Assembly (NCBI GenBank): GCA_031276135.1
Contig: JAISNR010000175.1
Coordinates: 1-36,224 of the forward strand
Length of the DNA: 36,224 nucleotides
From: Eubacteriales Family XIII. Incertae Sedis bacterium
GTDB lineage: Bacteria; Bacillota; Clostridia; Peptostreptococcales; Anaerovoracaceae
Reading direction: 5' to 3'
Shown here: positions 16,787 through 25,954 of the stretch, piece after piece
Layout: each line of letters starts with the position of its first letter
Numbering within the stretch: position 1 is the first letter of the stretch
The notes under the pieces: generated by a model
Databases searched by the model: none
Told to the model about the DNA's origin: nothing
What the model saw: the letters and a program-made list of their open reading frames with translations, nothing else
Program-made: the position numbers and the translations under genes

Positions 16787-17782
16787 CTAGCCGGCGCATA
16801 CGGATTCTTCAAGCCGAAATACGCGCTCATTGGAAAAGCGCAATCCCACCGCATCCCCGGGCCGGTAGGGGACCGTCCCTCTCGGGCTGAACATCTTCAC
16901 GTTCCCGCGCGCGGTTTCGATATGGACTTCCAGATAATGCCCCAGGATTGTGACAAAGGTGATGACCCCCTCCAGTCCGCCCTCTCCGGAGGGGTACAGG
17001 CTGATGTCTTCCGGACGCACCGCGAGAACACTCCCCGCCTGCACCTCGATAAAATTCATATTTCCGATAAAATGGGCCACAAAGCGGCTGGCCGGGCAAT
17101 CGTAAATGTCTTTCGCCGTGCCGATTTGTTCGATGATGCCCTTGTGCATCACCGCAATCCTGCTGGAGATCGACATGGCCTCTTCCTGATCGTGCGTGAC
17201 GAAAACGATCGTGATGTTCAACTCCCGCTGCAATTTTTTCAGCTCCTCGCGCATCTGCAAGCGAATCTTCGCGTCCAGCGCGGAAAACGGCTCGTCCATC
17301 AGCAGGACGGCGGGCTTTAACAAAAGCGCCCGCGCGATCGCAACGCGCTGCTGCTGCCCGCCCGAAAGCTGTGCGGGATACTTCTTTCCGACTTCGGACA
17401 TGTTCACCATATCGAGAATCGCCTCGACCTCCGCGCGGATCTGCTCCTTGCGCTTTTTGCGCAGGCGCAGACCAAACGCGAGATTGTCGAAAACGGTCAT
17501 GTGCGGCCAGAGGGTGTAGCTTTGAAACACCATGGTGGTCGGGCGCTTTTCGGGAGGAATTCTCGCCACATCCACCCCATCCAGCACAATGCGGCCGCTG
17601 TCCGGCGTCAAAAATCCTCCGATCATCCGCAGAATGGTCGTTTTTCCGCATCCCGACGGGCCAAGCAGGGTCAGAATCTCGCTCTCATATATCGTCAGTT
17701 CGATGTCGCGCACACCGTCTCCGTTTGCGAACACCTTTGTCAGATGTTCCAAAGACATTTTTACTTTCAGGTTTTCAGACAT
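16787..17782 (-). CDS. ABC transporter ATP-binding protein (PotA/PhnT-like)
   Basis: Walker A GPSGCGKTT, signature LSGGQQQRVAIARAL, Walker B LLMDEPFSALD, C-terminal TOBE-like region. Confidence 0.95.
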   Translation of the reverse strand: MSENLKVKMSLEHLTKVFANGDGVRDIELTIYESEILTLLGPSGCGKTTILRMIGGFLTPDSGRIVLDGVDVARIPPEKRPTTMVFQSYTLWPHMTVFDNLAFGLRLRKKRKEQIRAEVEAILDMVNMSEVGKKYPAQLSGGQQQRVAIARALLLKPAVLLMDEPFSALDAKIRLQMREELKKLQRELNITIVFVTHDQEEAMSISSRIAVMHKGIIEQIGTAKDIYDCPASRFVAHFIGNMNFIEVQAGSVLAVRPEDISLYPSGEGGLEGVITFVTILGHYLEVHIETARGNVKMFSPRGTVPYRPGDAVGLRFSNERVFRLEESVCAG

Positions 17783-17838
17783 GTCGTCCTCCTCATTGAC
17801 AAGACCAAGCCGAAACGAAACGGGACTCCGGCGGCTGT

Positions 17839-18678
17839 TTACCGCAATTTAAAACCATCAGACAGGGAACGTATTCCAAACGCTTTTCCGGCAAGCAACA
17901 CGAGGACGACGGTCGGGATCACGAGAATGATCGAAAAGACCGCACCCGCGGAGATCGGATAGTCAAAAATAACCGAATACATCACCACGGGGATTGTCTT
18001 GATCTCCGGAAAACCGATCAGCAGGGAACCCTGCGCCTCCTCCATCGAGCCCAAGAACGTGAAGATCGAGGCGACAAGGATGCCCGGCGCGGCTGTGGGG
18101 AGCGTCACCGCGATAAAGGTCTGAAGCGGTGTCGCGCCCACGTCTCGCGCCGCTTCCTCCTGACTTCTCGGCACATTCTCAAACGCGTTGGCCGGCAGCC
18201 AAGTCATGAACATCAAGGTATTGACGATATGAATCAGCACAACGCCCGTAAGCGTTCCCATCAGATCCGTCCTGTAAAAAATCACGCCGATGGCGATGTA
18301 CAGCCCGATCTTGGGAAATGCGTTTGAGAGCAGATACGCAAACTGAAAAAAACGCTTTCCGGGAAAATCGAACCGCGCGAGCGCGTAAGCGGCGGGCAGA
18401 CAGATGCACAGAGAGATCGCCGTCGTCAGGATCGCCACCGCCAATGAAGTGACCATGGACGCCACCAGATTGTCTTGCGCCAGAACAAAGCGCCACCATT
18501 TCAAAGAAATCACATTCGGGAAAAAAGCCGGGTATTCATACGACTCGGTGAATGCAAGCATGGCAAGGTTCATCAGCGGCCCGTAAAAAAAGAGCAGAAA
18601 AACCATGAAAAACAGATATTCGACAAACCTGTGCACACCCAGCGCATAGTAAAGGCCTTTCAATCCGAGCCTGCCCAT
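17839..18678 (-). CDS. ABC transporter permease (PotC/PhnV-like)
   Basis: Polytopic; EAA loop EEAARDVGATPLQTFIAVTLPTAAPGI. Confidence 0.9.
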   Translation of the reverse strand: MGRLGLKGLYYALGVHRFVEYLFFMVFLLFFYGPLMNLAMLAFTESYEYPAFFPNVISLKWWRFVLAQDNLVASMVTSLAVAILTTAISLCICLPAAYALARFDFPGKRFFQFAYLLSNAFPKIGLYIAIGVIFYRTDLMGTLTGVVLIHIVNTLMFMTWLPANAFENVPRSQEEAARDVGATPLQTFIAVTLPTAAPGILVASIFTFLGSMEEAQGSLLIGFPEIKTIPVVMYSVIFDYPISAGAVFSIILVIPTVVLVLLAGKAFGIRSLSDGFKLR

Positions 18679-20210
18679 ATCGCACCTTCTTCATCGGTTC
18701 CGGCCCGTTCGCCGGCGGCATCCCGCCCGCCGCATGCGAAACCGGAGATCGCTGCCGTGCCGGGCTGTTGCGCTTCCCGGTACACCGCATTCGTAAAGGC
18801 GATCAAGCTGTTCGATTCGTCATACAGCGCCAATCGCATCCAACAAATCCCATTAATATCCAGTGAGATCTGCGCCGTCCCGTCGGGGCAACGCCCCCGC
18901 CAAAGCGTTCCGCCGTTGCTTTCCAGCGCCAGAACATCACCCGGCTGCCGGGCGCGGCACCCGGAAACAAGGCCCTCAGACACGCCGATCCGCGCCAGAA
19001 CCGCCGTCAGACCGCCCGGCATTTCTGAGCCGATGCCATAAGTCGCATCGCCCGCGGAATCGTACAGTTCCAGAATCGGAACCGGTCCGGTGGACACGAC
19101 CGCACAGCCGGCGCGCAGAGCCGCAAGGCAGGCGTCCGGATCTTGCTGCTCTGCGGGCGCGCACAGATACGTAGCCGAAAGCCCGTTCATCTCTTTGAGA
19201 GGCGCATGCCAGTCTCCCCCCGCAACCGCAACAATCCTCAAGCCGCTGTCGAGCAGCCGCGTCCACAGCCGGTAGGCGGCCTCATTGGATTTTTTATTGC
19301 CCGCATATGTCTTGGACCAGACCTCCAGATAATCGATCGGCGCCCAATCTTCCAACTCAAATTCGAATCCGCACCCGGCGCAGCCGATTCCTCCGCAGAT
19401 CAACGGATGCGCGATTCCGACCAGCATGTGCGGATGCCGCTTCCGTACCTCTCTGAGGGTCTGTGTGAGATTCTGCCGTGTCAGACCGCGCCAATCGAGA
19501 TATTCCCGGCAGTTCAAAAAAAGGATATGTCCGTAAAAGGTGGTCCATTCCATCCCGTCAATCCGAACGAGCGCGCTTTTGCGGCCGGCGCGATGCCATT
19601 CGCGCTGTCCGGAAACGGTATTGTGGTCGGTCAGCGCCAATCCGCGGTAGCCGAGCGCCGCCGCCTGTTGCGTCAATTCTTCCACCGTCTGCGTCCCGTC
19701 GCTGTGCACCGTGTGGCTGTGCAGTTCGAACGGGTACCATGCCCGCTCCTTGAGCGGCTCCCCATACACCTCCAGCGTATAGGCGCAACCTTCCGACCAG
19801 ATGGAAAAGACGCTGATTACGATGCACAGGCAGCCTTTCGGTACCATCCCCGGCCTGAAACCCTCCGTGGTCAAGCCGCCGACGCCGATACAATGCCGCT
19901 GCTCGGCCGTATGCATGTGCGTCATGCCCCGGATGCCGTCCGCATCCTCCACCGAAAGCATCAGCACATTGCGGTATTCCGGCTGTTCGGGCGCCTGCGT
20001 TTCCCGGTCCGGCTTTTCCCCGAGGCTCCATTTCGGAAACGTCAGCTCCCGCTGTGCCCGGGGAAGCTCCTCGACATCGACCCGGTGCGGCGCATAACAA
20101 AACCGGATCTCAATCATGCGAAAATCCCGGTGCAATGCCATCTCATGCCGTATATGCGTTCGGTTGTGTTCAAACGTCGGCTTCCCTTCCATTCGCTTTA
20201 GCAATTCCAT
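18660..20210 (-). CDS. PHP-domain metallohydrolase, CehA/McbA-like, with N-terminal extension
   Basis: FELHSHTVHSDGTQTVEELTQQAAALGYRGLALTDHNTVSG, IAHPLICGG, VAVAGGDWHAP. SD agaggaat before the ATG at 20210. Overlaps the next permease gene by 19 bp. Confidence 0.8.
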   Translation of the reverse strand: MELLKRMEGKPTFEHNRTHIRHEMALHRDFRMIEIRFCYAPHRVDVEELPRAQRELTFPKWSLGEKPDRETQAPEQPEYRNVLMLSVEDADGIRGMTHMHTAEQRHCIGVGGLTTEGFRPGMVPKGCLCIVISVFSIWSEGCAYTLEVYGEPLKERAWYPFELHSHTVHSDGTQTVEELTQQAAALGYRGLALTDHNTVSGQREWHRAGRKSALVRIDGMEWTTFYGHILFLNCREYLDWRGLTRQNLTQTLREVRKRHPHMLVGIAHPLICGGIGCAGCGFEFELEDWAPIDYLEVWSKTYAGNKKSNEAAYRLWTRLLDSGLRIVAVAGGDWHAPLKEMNGLSATYLCAPAEQQDPDACLAALRAGCAVVSTGPVPILELYDSAGDATYGIGSEMPGGLTAVLARIGVSEGLVSGCRARQPGDVLALESNGGTLWRGRCPDGTAQISLDINGICWMRLALYDESNSLIAFTNAVYREAQQPGTAAISGFACGGRDAAGERAGTDEEGAIWAGSD

Positions 20211-20262
20211 TTTATTCCTCTCGGTGTTTTGCCGCGGACGGATCCGTTGCAATCCTTGCGCA

Positions 20263-20284
20263 GGGCCGGCCGAACAGCCGGCCC
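20263..20284 (-). other. GC-rich hairpin immediately downstream of the solute-binding-protein gene
   Basis: GGGCCGGC (20263-20270) / GCCGGCCC (20277-20284). Intra-operonic, no U-tract on the coding strand. Confidence 0.75.
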
Positions 20285-20298
20285 TTTTGCAAAAAACG

Positions 20299-21513
20299 TC
20301 AGTTCAGGATTGCGATTTCTCTCTGCCATCTTTCTTGGAGCTCGGTATTGAGCTTGCCGATGCTGTAAACGCGATACGTGTCGCTTTTGAATCCGTTGAG
20401 CAGTTCGTTGGCCTCGGCTGAGAGGGAAGCGGAATCGATGATCGGAATGATCTTCTGGGATTTAACCAGAATCTCCTGACCTTCCGGCGAGTCAATGTAA
20501 TCGATGAGCCTGCATGCCGCCTCAAATTTGCTGTCGTCGGAGGCCGCCGGAATGCCCAAGGAAATCATGCCGCCGGTCAGCGGAGGGGTGATCTGTGCGA
20601 TTTTGATGTTCTTGGGCAACTGGCCGCGCGCAAGCTGATCGAGCGCCATATCCGCCCAAGCCGGAGCGATGTCGATCGAGCCGGCGGCCAGCAGATCGAG
20701 GGTTCCCTGATTTTTGGCCGGATACTGCACATGGCCGGAAGCCTTGTACAGGTAGGGGTGGATCTCTTTGAGCAGATCCATGCCCTGTTCCCATTCTGCC
20801 TTCCATTTTTCGTCAGAGGAATTGAGCGCCTCTTCGGGCAACGGGTTGTAGATCGAAGTGATCAAAAACGCCAGGCCCGCCCCTCCGGTCAAGGGATCGT
20901 TGTAGGCGAAGCGCCCCGGATGATCTTTGATCCATTGGATAAGCTCGTCATATGTCCGAGGCGGCTGCGCAACGGTTTCGCTGTTGTAGGCGAGCAACAC
21001 GGTGTTGCCGCGGAAAACGGTCGCCCTGCCTTGGGAGAGCTGCGACTGTTCGGGAATCGCGGCCATGGCCGGGATGTCCTTTTCGCTGAGCGGACGCAAC
21101 GCCTCGTAACCGACCTCGCCTGTGATTTGGACGAGATCGTTGTCGCTCATTTCGATGACGTCAAACTCGATGTTCTCTTTGCCGGATTTGACCGCCGCGA
21201 TAAACTTTTCAGGCAGAGTTTGACCGCCGGTTCCGGACGGCAAGAATTGAAGTTCGGCCTCGATGTCCGCGTTTTTTGCGTGGAATCCCTCCAAGATCGC
21301 CTCCCAAGCGATGCGCACATTGTCGGAGCCGTAGGACCAAAGGTTGATCCGGACGGGTTCCGCCGCCGCCGCGGCGTTCTCCTCCGTTTTGTCGGATCCG
21401 GACGACGAGGCCGCCCCCGCGGCGTCCGACTGTGCGGCGCCGCAGCCGATCAACGGCGCAGCGCAGAGAACGATGGCGAGAGCCAACGCTCCAAGCCGAT
21501 TTTTTTGTTTCAT
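20299..21513 (-). CDS. Family-1 extracellular solute-binding lipoprotein (PotD/PhnS/YnjB-like)
   Basis: Lipobox AAPLIGCG; mature SBP sequence RINLWSYGSDNVRIAWEAILEGF...; adjacent to PotABC-type transporter genes. Confidence 0.88.
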   Translation of the reverse strand: MKQKNRLGALALAIVLCAAPLIGCGAAQSDAAGAASSSGSDKTEENAAAAAEPVRINLWSYGSDNVRIAWEAILEGFHAKNADIEAELQFLPSGTGGQTLPEKFIAAVKSGKENIEFDVIEMSDNDLVQITGEVGYEALRPLSEKDIPAMAAIPEQSQLSQGRATVFRGNTVLLAYNSETVAQPPRTYDELIQWIKDHPGRFAYNDPLTGGAGLAFLITSIYNPLPEEALNSSDEKWKAEWEQGMDLLKEIHPYLYKASGHVQYPAKNQGTLDLLAAGSIDIAPAWADMALDQLARGQLPKNIKIAQITPPLTGGMISLGIPAASDDSKFEAACRLIDYIDSPEGQEILVKSQKIIPIIDSASLSAEANELLNGFKSDTYRVYSIGKLNTELQERWQREIAILN

Positions 21514-21609
21514 GATGTTACCTCCTCTGTTATCACATGTATTTTCTGTAGCAATTTTATATAAACAGCGTGGGAAAGGTACCACGCAGAGGAATTTTCC
21601 GCAGGGCCG

Positions 21610-22215
21610 TCAGCCACCATACTTTTGGCAGAAGGCATGCAGATCTCGGATCTCGTCAAGCCGCTCTCGCAGTTCTTCGTGCGTCCAATCCCACCAGCGG
21701 CTGGCTTGTATTTTTTGTATGATCTCCTGCGGGAATCTGTATTTCAAATGGCGCGCGGGGATCCCGACCACGATTTCATAGGGTTCGACATCCCTTGTGA
21801 CAACGGCCATCGCGCCGATTGCGGCGCCGTCCCCAATCGTTACGCCGCCCATCACAACGGCGTTATAGCCAATCCAGACGTCGTTTCCGATCACCGCGCT
21901 GTTTTGTCTGCGCCAATCGAAAAAGGCTTCGTCATTCTCTCCAAATCCGTACTGCGCGCAACGGTATGTAAAATGATTTTGCGCCACCCTCGCATAAAGG
22001 GGGTGTTGGCCCGGGTTGATCCTTGCCGCGGCGGCGATGGAAGCGAATTTTCCGATATCCGCGTAGATAATCTCATTGTGGCCGCTGCAATAGGAATAAT
22101 CGCCGATCTTGCTTTCGCTGATCTCACAGCCTTGGCCGATTGTCACATAGCGCCCCATTTCCGTCTGTACGACTTTGGCATCCGGATGAATGTGCGGCTC
22201 GATTCCAAGTTTCAT
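21610..22215 (-). CDS. Hexapeptide-repeat acetyltransferase, phosphonate-operon type
   Basis: Left-handed beta-helix repeats (VIGNDVWIGYNAVVMGGVTIGDGAAIGAMAVVTRDVEPYEIVVGIPARHLKYRF); located in a phn operon. Confidence 0.85.
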   Translation of the reverse strand: MKLGIEPHIHPDAKVVQTEMGRYVTIGQGCEISESKIGDYSYCSGHNEIIYADIGKFASIAAAARINPGQHPLYARVAQNHFTYRCAQYGFGENDEAFFDWRRQNSAVIGNDVWIGYNAVVMGGVTIGDGAAIGAMAVVTRDVEPYEIVVGIPARHLKYRFPQEIIQKIQASRWWDWTHEELRERLDEIRDLHAFCQKYGG

Positions 22216-22284
22216 ATTTTTAATCCTTTCCCATAAAAATCCATACGGCGTTCCTGTGCGCAAAGCCCGAGCGATACCCCGTTT

Positions 22285-23136
22285 TTACAGGCGGCGCAGC
22301 CAATCCAAGGGGGAAAGCCGGAAACCGAGCTTTTCCGGTTTTCCGAACGCGCCGTGATAATCGCTGCCTCCCGTCACAAAAAGCCGATGCCGTTCCGCCA
22401 GATCCCGAATGCGTTCCAAATCCCTTTCTGTATGCGCGGGATGGCACAGCTCCAGCCCGTCCAAGCCGTCCGAAAGCAACTCCGGGATCAGGTCGTAGGA
22501 ATCGAACATCCCCGGATGCGCGAGCACCGCGAGGCCTCCGTCTGCTTTGACGGCCCGCACAGCGGCCCGCGCGTCGCAGTACGCGATATCGCCTGCGGCG
22601 ACGCCGCCTTCTTTGAAAAGCCGCCGATAGAGCGTTTGGTATTCCTCCGACAAAAAAGGCGACGCGGTGATGGCCGCCATGATGAACTGCTTATACAAAA
22701 CGCCGCTGTCACGGGTGAGGCGTTCGATTGCGTCTTCTTCCACGCGTATGCCGCTCTCCCTGATTCGCGCAAGTTGCCAACGGGAATGCGCGTTTCGATT
22801 TTCAAGCGTTTTCCCGCATAAGGCGTCGATGCGGGCGGCGGCCGAATTGTATCGGTATCCCAATATGTGAACCTTCCGGTTGCGCTTGTAATCGTACGCG
22901 GAGATTTCAATGCCGGGCACAAGGGCGATCTTGTTTTGCCGCGCCGCTTCAAGCGCCGGCGCATGGGTTTTGGTCGTGTCGTGGTCGGTGAAGGAAAGAT
23001 GCGTAATCCCTGACGCGGATGCCATTTCGCACAATTCCCAAACGGTGCAGGAACCGTCCGAGCAGGTGCTGTGAACATGCGCGTCCATCTTCAAATTCGC
23101 AGAGTCCCCTCCGCCGAAACGGTTTGAAAAATCCAT
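22285..23136 (-). CDS. PHP-domain phosphodiesterase, PhnPP-like (predicted 5-phosphoribosyl 1,2-cyclic phosphate phosphodiesterase)
   Basis: MDAHVHSTCSDGSCTVWELCEMASASGITHLSFTDHDTTKTH, LVPGIEISAYDYKRNRKVHILGY, LAHPGMFDSYDL, TGGSDYHG. SD gaaagagg before the ATG at 23136. No phnN or phnP visible in the operon. Confidence 0.8.
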   Translation of the reverse strand: MDFSNRFGGGDSANLKMDAHVHSTCSDGSCTVWELCEMASASGITHLSFTDHDTTKTHAPALEAARQNKIALVPGIEISAYDYKRNRKVHILGYRYNSAAARIDALCGKTLENRNAHSRWQLARIRESGIRVEEDAIERLTRDSGVLYKQFIMAAITASPFLSEEYQTLYRRLFKEGGVAAGDIAYCDARAAVRAVKADGGLAVLAHPGMFDSYDLIPELLSDGLDGLELCHPAHTERDLERIRDLAERHRLFVTGGSDYHGAFGKPEKLGFRLSPLDWLRRL

Positions 23137-23152
23137 TGCTTTTCCTCTTTCT

Positions 23153-23881
23153 CTACGAAGAGCGCGCGTGCGCAAAGGGCTGCGCGTCGGGCGGCACGGA
23201 CTCTTCCGCCCGCTCCATGTCGTAAATCCGATCGCATAGTCCTTCCATAAAAACTAAATCATGGAAGATGCCGATCATGGTGGTTCCGTTTTGCTTGAGT
23301 TTTTCGATCGCTTCCCGCACCTTGTATTTGGAAGCGTCGTCGAGGCTTGCCGTCGGTTCGTCGAGCAACAGCAGACGCGGCCGCTTGACCACGGCCCTTG
23401 CGATATTCAGCCGGACCTTTTCGCCGCCGGAGAAGTTGAGGGGATAATTGTCCCACAGAGCTTCGGGCAAACCGAAGTGACGCAGGGTTTCTTTCGCGAT
23501 GCGGTTTGCTTCCTCGCCCTCCGCGTTCATCTCCCACAGGGCTTTTTCCACCAGCTCCAGCGCGCTGCGCCTCGGCAGGATGTTCAGGAACTGCGAAACG
23601 TATCCGATCTCGTTTTTTCGCAGATAGATCATTTTCCGCATGTCGGCGCGCACGAGATCAAGCGTTCCGAACGCGGCAGAATCGTACAGGATCTGTCCGG
23701 CCTCGGGAAGATAGGTGCGATAGATGCTCTTCAGGACGGTGGACTTGCCGCTGCCGCTTTTTCCGACGATTCCGAGAAATTCCCCCGCGCGCACCTCAAA
23801 GCCGATTCCCCGGACGGCGGGGATGCTTCGTTTTAAATGATGGATATAGAAGCTTTTTCCCAAATTTTCTACTTTAATCAA
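23153..23881 (-). CDS. phnL: C-P lyase system ATP-binding protein PhnL
   Basis: Walker A GKSGSGKST, IGYVSQFLNILPRRSALELVEKAL, FSGGEKVRLNIARA, LLLDEPTASLD. Confidence 0.93.
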   Translation of the reverse strand: MIKVENLGKSFYIHHLKRSIPAVRGIGFEVRAGEFLGIVGKSGSGKSTVLKSIYRTYLPEAGQILYDSAAFGTLDLVRADMRKMIYLRKNEIGYVSQFLNILPRRSALELVEKALWEMNAEGEEANRIAKETLRHFGLPEALWDNYPLNFSGGEKVRLNIARAVVKRPRLLLLDEPTASLDDASKYKVREAIEKLKQNGTTMIGIFHDLVFMEGLCDRIYDMERAEESVPPDAQPFAHARSS

Positions 23882-25074
23882 GAAAGCGCACCTTCCTTTC
23901 GCCGATACATGCTTCGGAACACGACGTTCCCGTCAACCATGCAGGTTGCCACATAGGGCAATGAATCGATTTCCCTTACAATCAGCACATCCGCCTTTTT
24001 GCCCGGCTCGATGGAGCCGATTGTATGATCCAATTTGACGGCTTTTGCCGGGTTCAGGCTTACCATCGCAACCATTTCCGCCAAGGGAACGCGATGCCGG
24101 CGCACCATCTTGAAAACGCTCTGCAACAGGGCTGCGGGGTAATAGTCGCTGCATAAAATATCAATGGCGTTTTCCAGAATCGCTTCCGCTATGTTCAGAT
24201 TGCCCGAGTGCGACGCCCCAAGGAGCACGTTCGGGCTGCCGCCCACCGTAAACATGCCCATCCGCTTGGCCTCCTTCGCCGCCTCCGGCGTAATGGGGAA
24301 TTCGCTGATGGCAAAGCCCAAGTCATGAATCAAGTCCACTTTTTCGACGGAATCATCGTCGTGGGAAGCTATTACAATCCCCTTGTCTTGAGCCAGTTTT
24401 GCGAGCTCGCGGATGGCCTCAAGCGTCAAAACCTCTTTGTTCATATGACCCTCGATCAGATGTTGCAGCTGCGCTTCGGACATATTGTTATAGGCTCGGA
24501 CGGTCTTGCAATAGGTTTCGAGGCTCCGATATTGTCCCTGTCCCGGCGTATGATCCATAAAGGAAAGAAGGTCAACGACCCCGCTTTCCAGATAATTGCG
24601 CAATTCTTCCACCTTTCCGGCGTTGTCGATCTCAAAGCGCAGATGGAGCTTATTGCGTATCAAATGATCGGATGCCCTTGCTGCCGCAATATTCGCAATC
24701 ATTCTGCCGATGTTGTCCCCGTGCCTTATCGATTTTGCGGAGAACGCATCCGCCCCGATCAGAGAAAGGCTGTGGTAGATCGTCGTAATCCCGTGCACCA
24801 TCAGCATTCGCTGCGCCTCGTGAACACTGGTTTCAAAATCCATCAGGGCCGTGGGCCGCGGGGATGCGACGGTTTCTATATAGTCGGAATGAATGTCCAC
24901 AAATCCCGGCATGACATAGCCTCCGGCCGCGTCGAGCCGCCGGTCTTCGCTGCGGATTCCGAGGCGTCTTCCGCTTGGAAGCAGCTCCGCAATCCTGTCT
25001 TTCTCGATCACGACGGTACAGTTTTCCAAAACCTCGTTTTCCGTAACGATTCTGCCGTTTTCGATTACCGTCAT
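23878..25074 (-). CDS. phnM: Alpha-D-ribose 1-methylphosphonate 5-triphosphate diphosphatase PhnM
   Basis: Amidohydrolase fold: VMPGFVDIHSDYIE, SFMDHTPGQGQY, ASHDDDS, CSDYYPAALLQ. Confidence 0.95.
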   Translation of the reverse strand: MTVIENGRIVTENEVLENCTVVIEKDRIAELLPSGRRLGIRSEDRRLDAAGGYVMPGFVDIHSDYIETVASPRPTALMDFETSVHEAQRMLMVHGITTIYHSLSLIGADAFSAKSIRHGDNIGRMIANIAAARASDHLIRNKLHLRFEIDNAGKVEELRNYLESGVVDLLSFMDHTPGQGQYRSLETYCKTVRAYNNMSEAQLQHLIEGHMNKEVLTLEAIRELAKLAQDKGIVIASHDDDSVEKVDLIHDLGFAISEFPITPEAAKEAKRMGMFTVGGSPNVLLGASHSGNLNIAEAILENAIDILCSDYYPAALLQSVFKMVRRHRVPLAEMVAMVSLNPAKAVKLDHTIGSIEPGKKADVLIVREIDSLPYVATCMVDGNVVFRSMYRRKEGALS

Positions 25075-25111
25075 CTGCGTACTCCTCTCTTGCCGAACGG
25101 TTTCCCGGTTT

Positions 25112-25954
25112 TCACAGCAGGGAATAAACCAGCTGTTGCGTATAGGGATGCTGCGGATCCTCCAGAATCTGATCGGTCAGGCCCTCTTCGATGATTTGAC
25201 CGTTGCGCATGACAACCGTGCGGTCGGCCAGCATCCTGATGACAGACAGGTCGTGGGAAACAAGCAAGATGCTGTTTCGGTTTGCCCGCTGAATTTTTTG
25301 TATCAATTCCAGCACGTCGGCCTGAACCGACAAATCCAGCCCCGTCGTGATCTCGTCGAGCAGCAAAACAGGCGGCTCGTTTGCCAGCGCCTTGGCGATC
25401 TGCACCCTTTGCTGCATGCCTCCCGAAAAATTGCAGGGATTGTCTTTTCTTCTGGCCGGCGGGATGCTCACCCGCTCCAACAAATCGTTTCCCCGCGCCA
25501 CCATCGAATGCACGTCGCGGTTGCCTGCGGCGATCATTTTTTCGGCGATGTTGCTCTGCGCGGAAAAATGCATTTTCAAGCCCATAACCGGATTTTGGTA
25601 CACCATGCCCAAAAGCATGTTGCGCACCCATTTTTGCTGCCTGCGGGAATCGGCAAAAATGTTCCTTTCTCCATTTTTGTAAGCGTCAAGATAATATTCC
25701 CCGTCGGTGGGTTCGCTGTCAAAATACAGTGCCTGCATCAGGGTGGATTTGCCGCTGCCGCTTTCGCCGACGATCCCGACAACCTCGCCGCAATACACGC
25801 ACAGGGAAACATCCCGGCACGCATAAATTGTGCGGCATTTCGGACAGCAACCGCCCTTCAGGTTTTCGGGCTTGTCTTTGCAAAACGAGCACCCGTTTCC
25901 AAAGGTCTTGTTGAAGTTTTTGAGGGTTAAAACCGGCTTTTCCCACTGTGTCAT
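25112..25954 (-). CDS. phnK: C-P lyase system ATP-binding protein PhnK with Cys-rich N-terminal insertion
   Basis: GEVVGIVGESGSGKST, MVYQNPVMGLKM, NFSGGMQQRVQIAKAL, PQHPYTQQLV. N-terminal FGNGCSFCKDKPENLKGGCCPKCRTIYACRDVSLCVYCGE. Confidence 0.93.
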   Translation of the reverse strand: MTQWEKPVLTLKNFNKTFGNGCSFCKDKPENLKGGCCPKCRTIYACRDVSLCVYCGEVVGIVGESGSGKSTLMQALYFDSEPTDGEYYLDAYKNGERNIFADSRRQQKWVRNMLLGMVYQNPVMGLKMHFSAQSNIAEKMIAAGNRDVHSMVARGNDLLERVSIPPARRKDNPCNFSGGMQQRVQIAKALANEPPVLLLDEITTGLDLSVQADVLELIQKIQRANRNSILLVSHDLSVIRMLADRTVVMRNGQIIEEGLTDQILEDPQHPYTQQLVYSLL

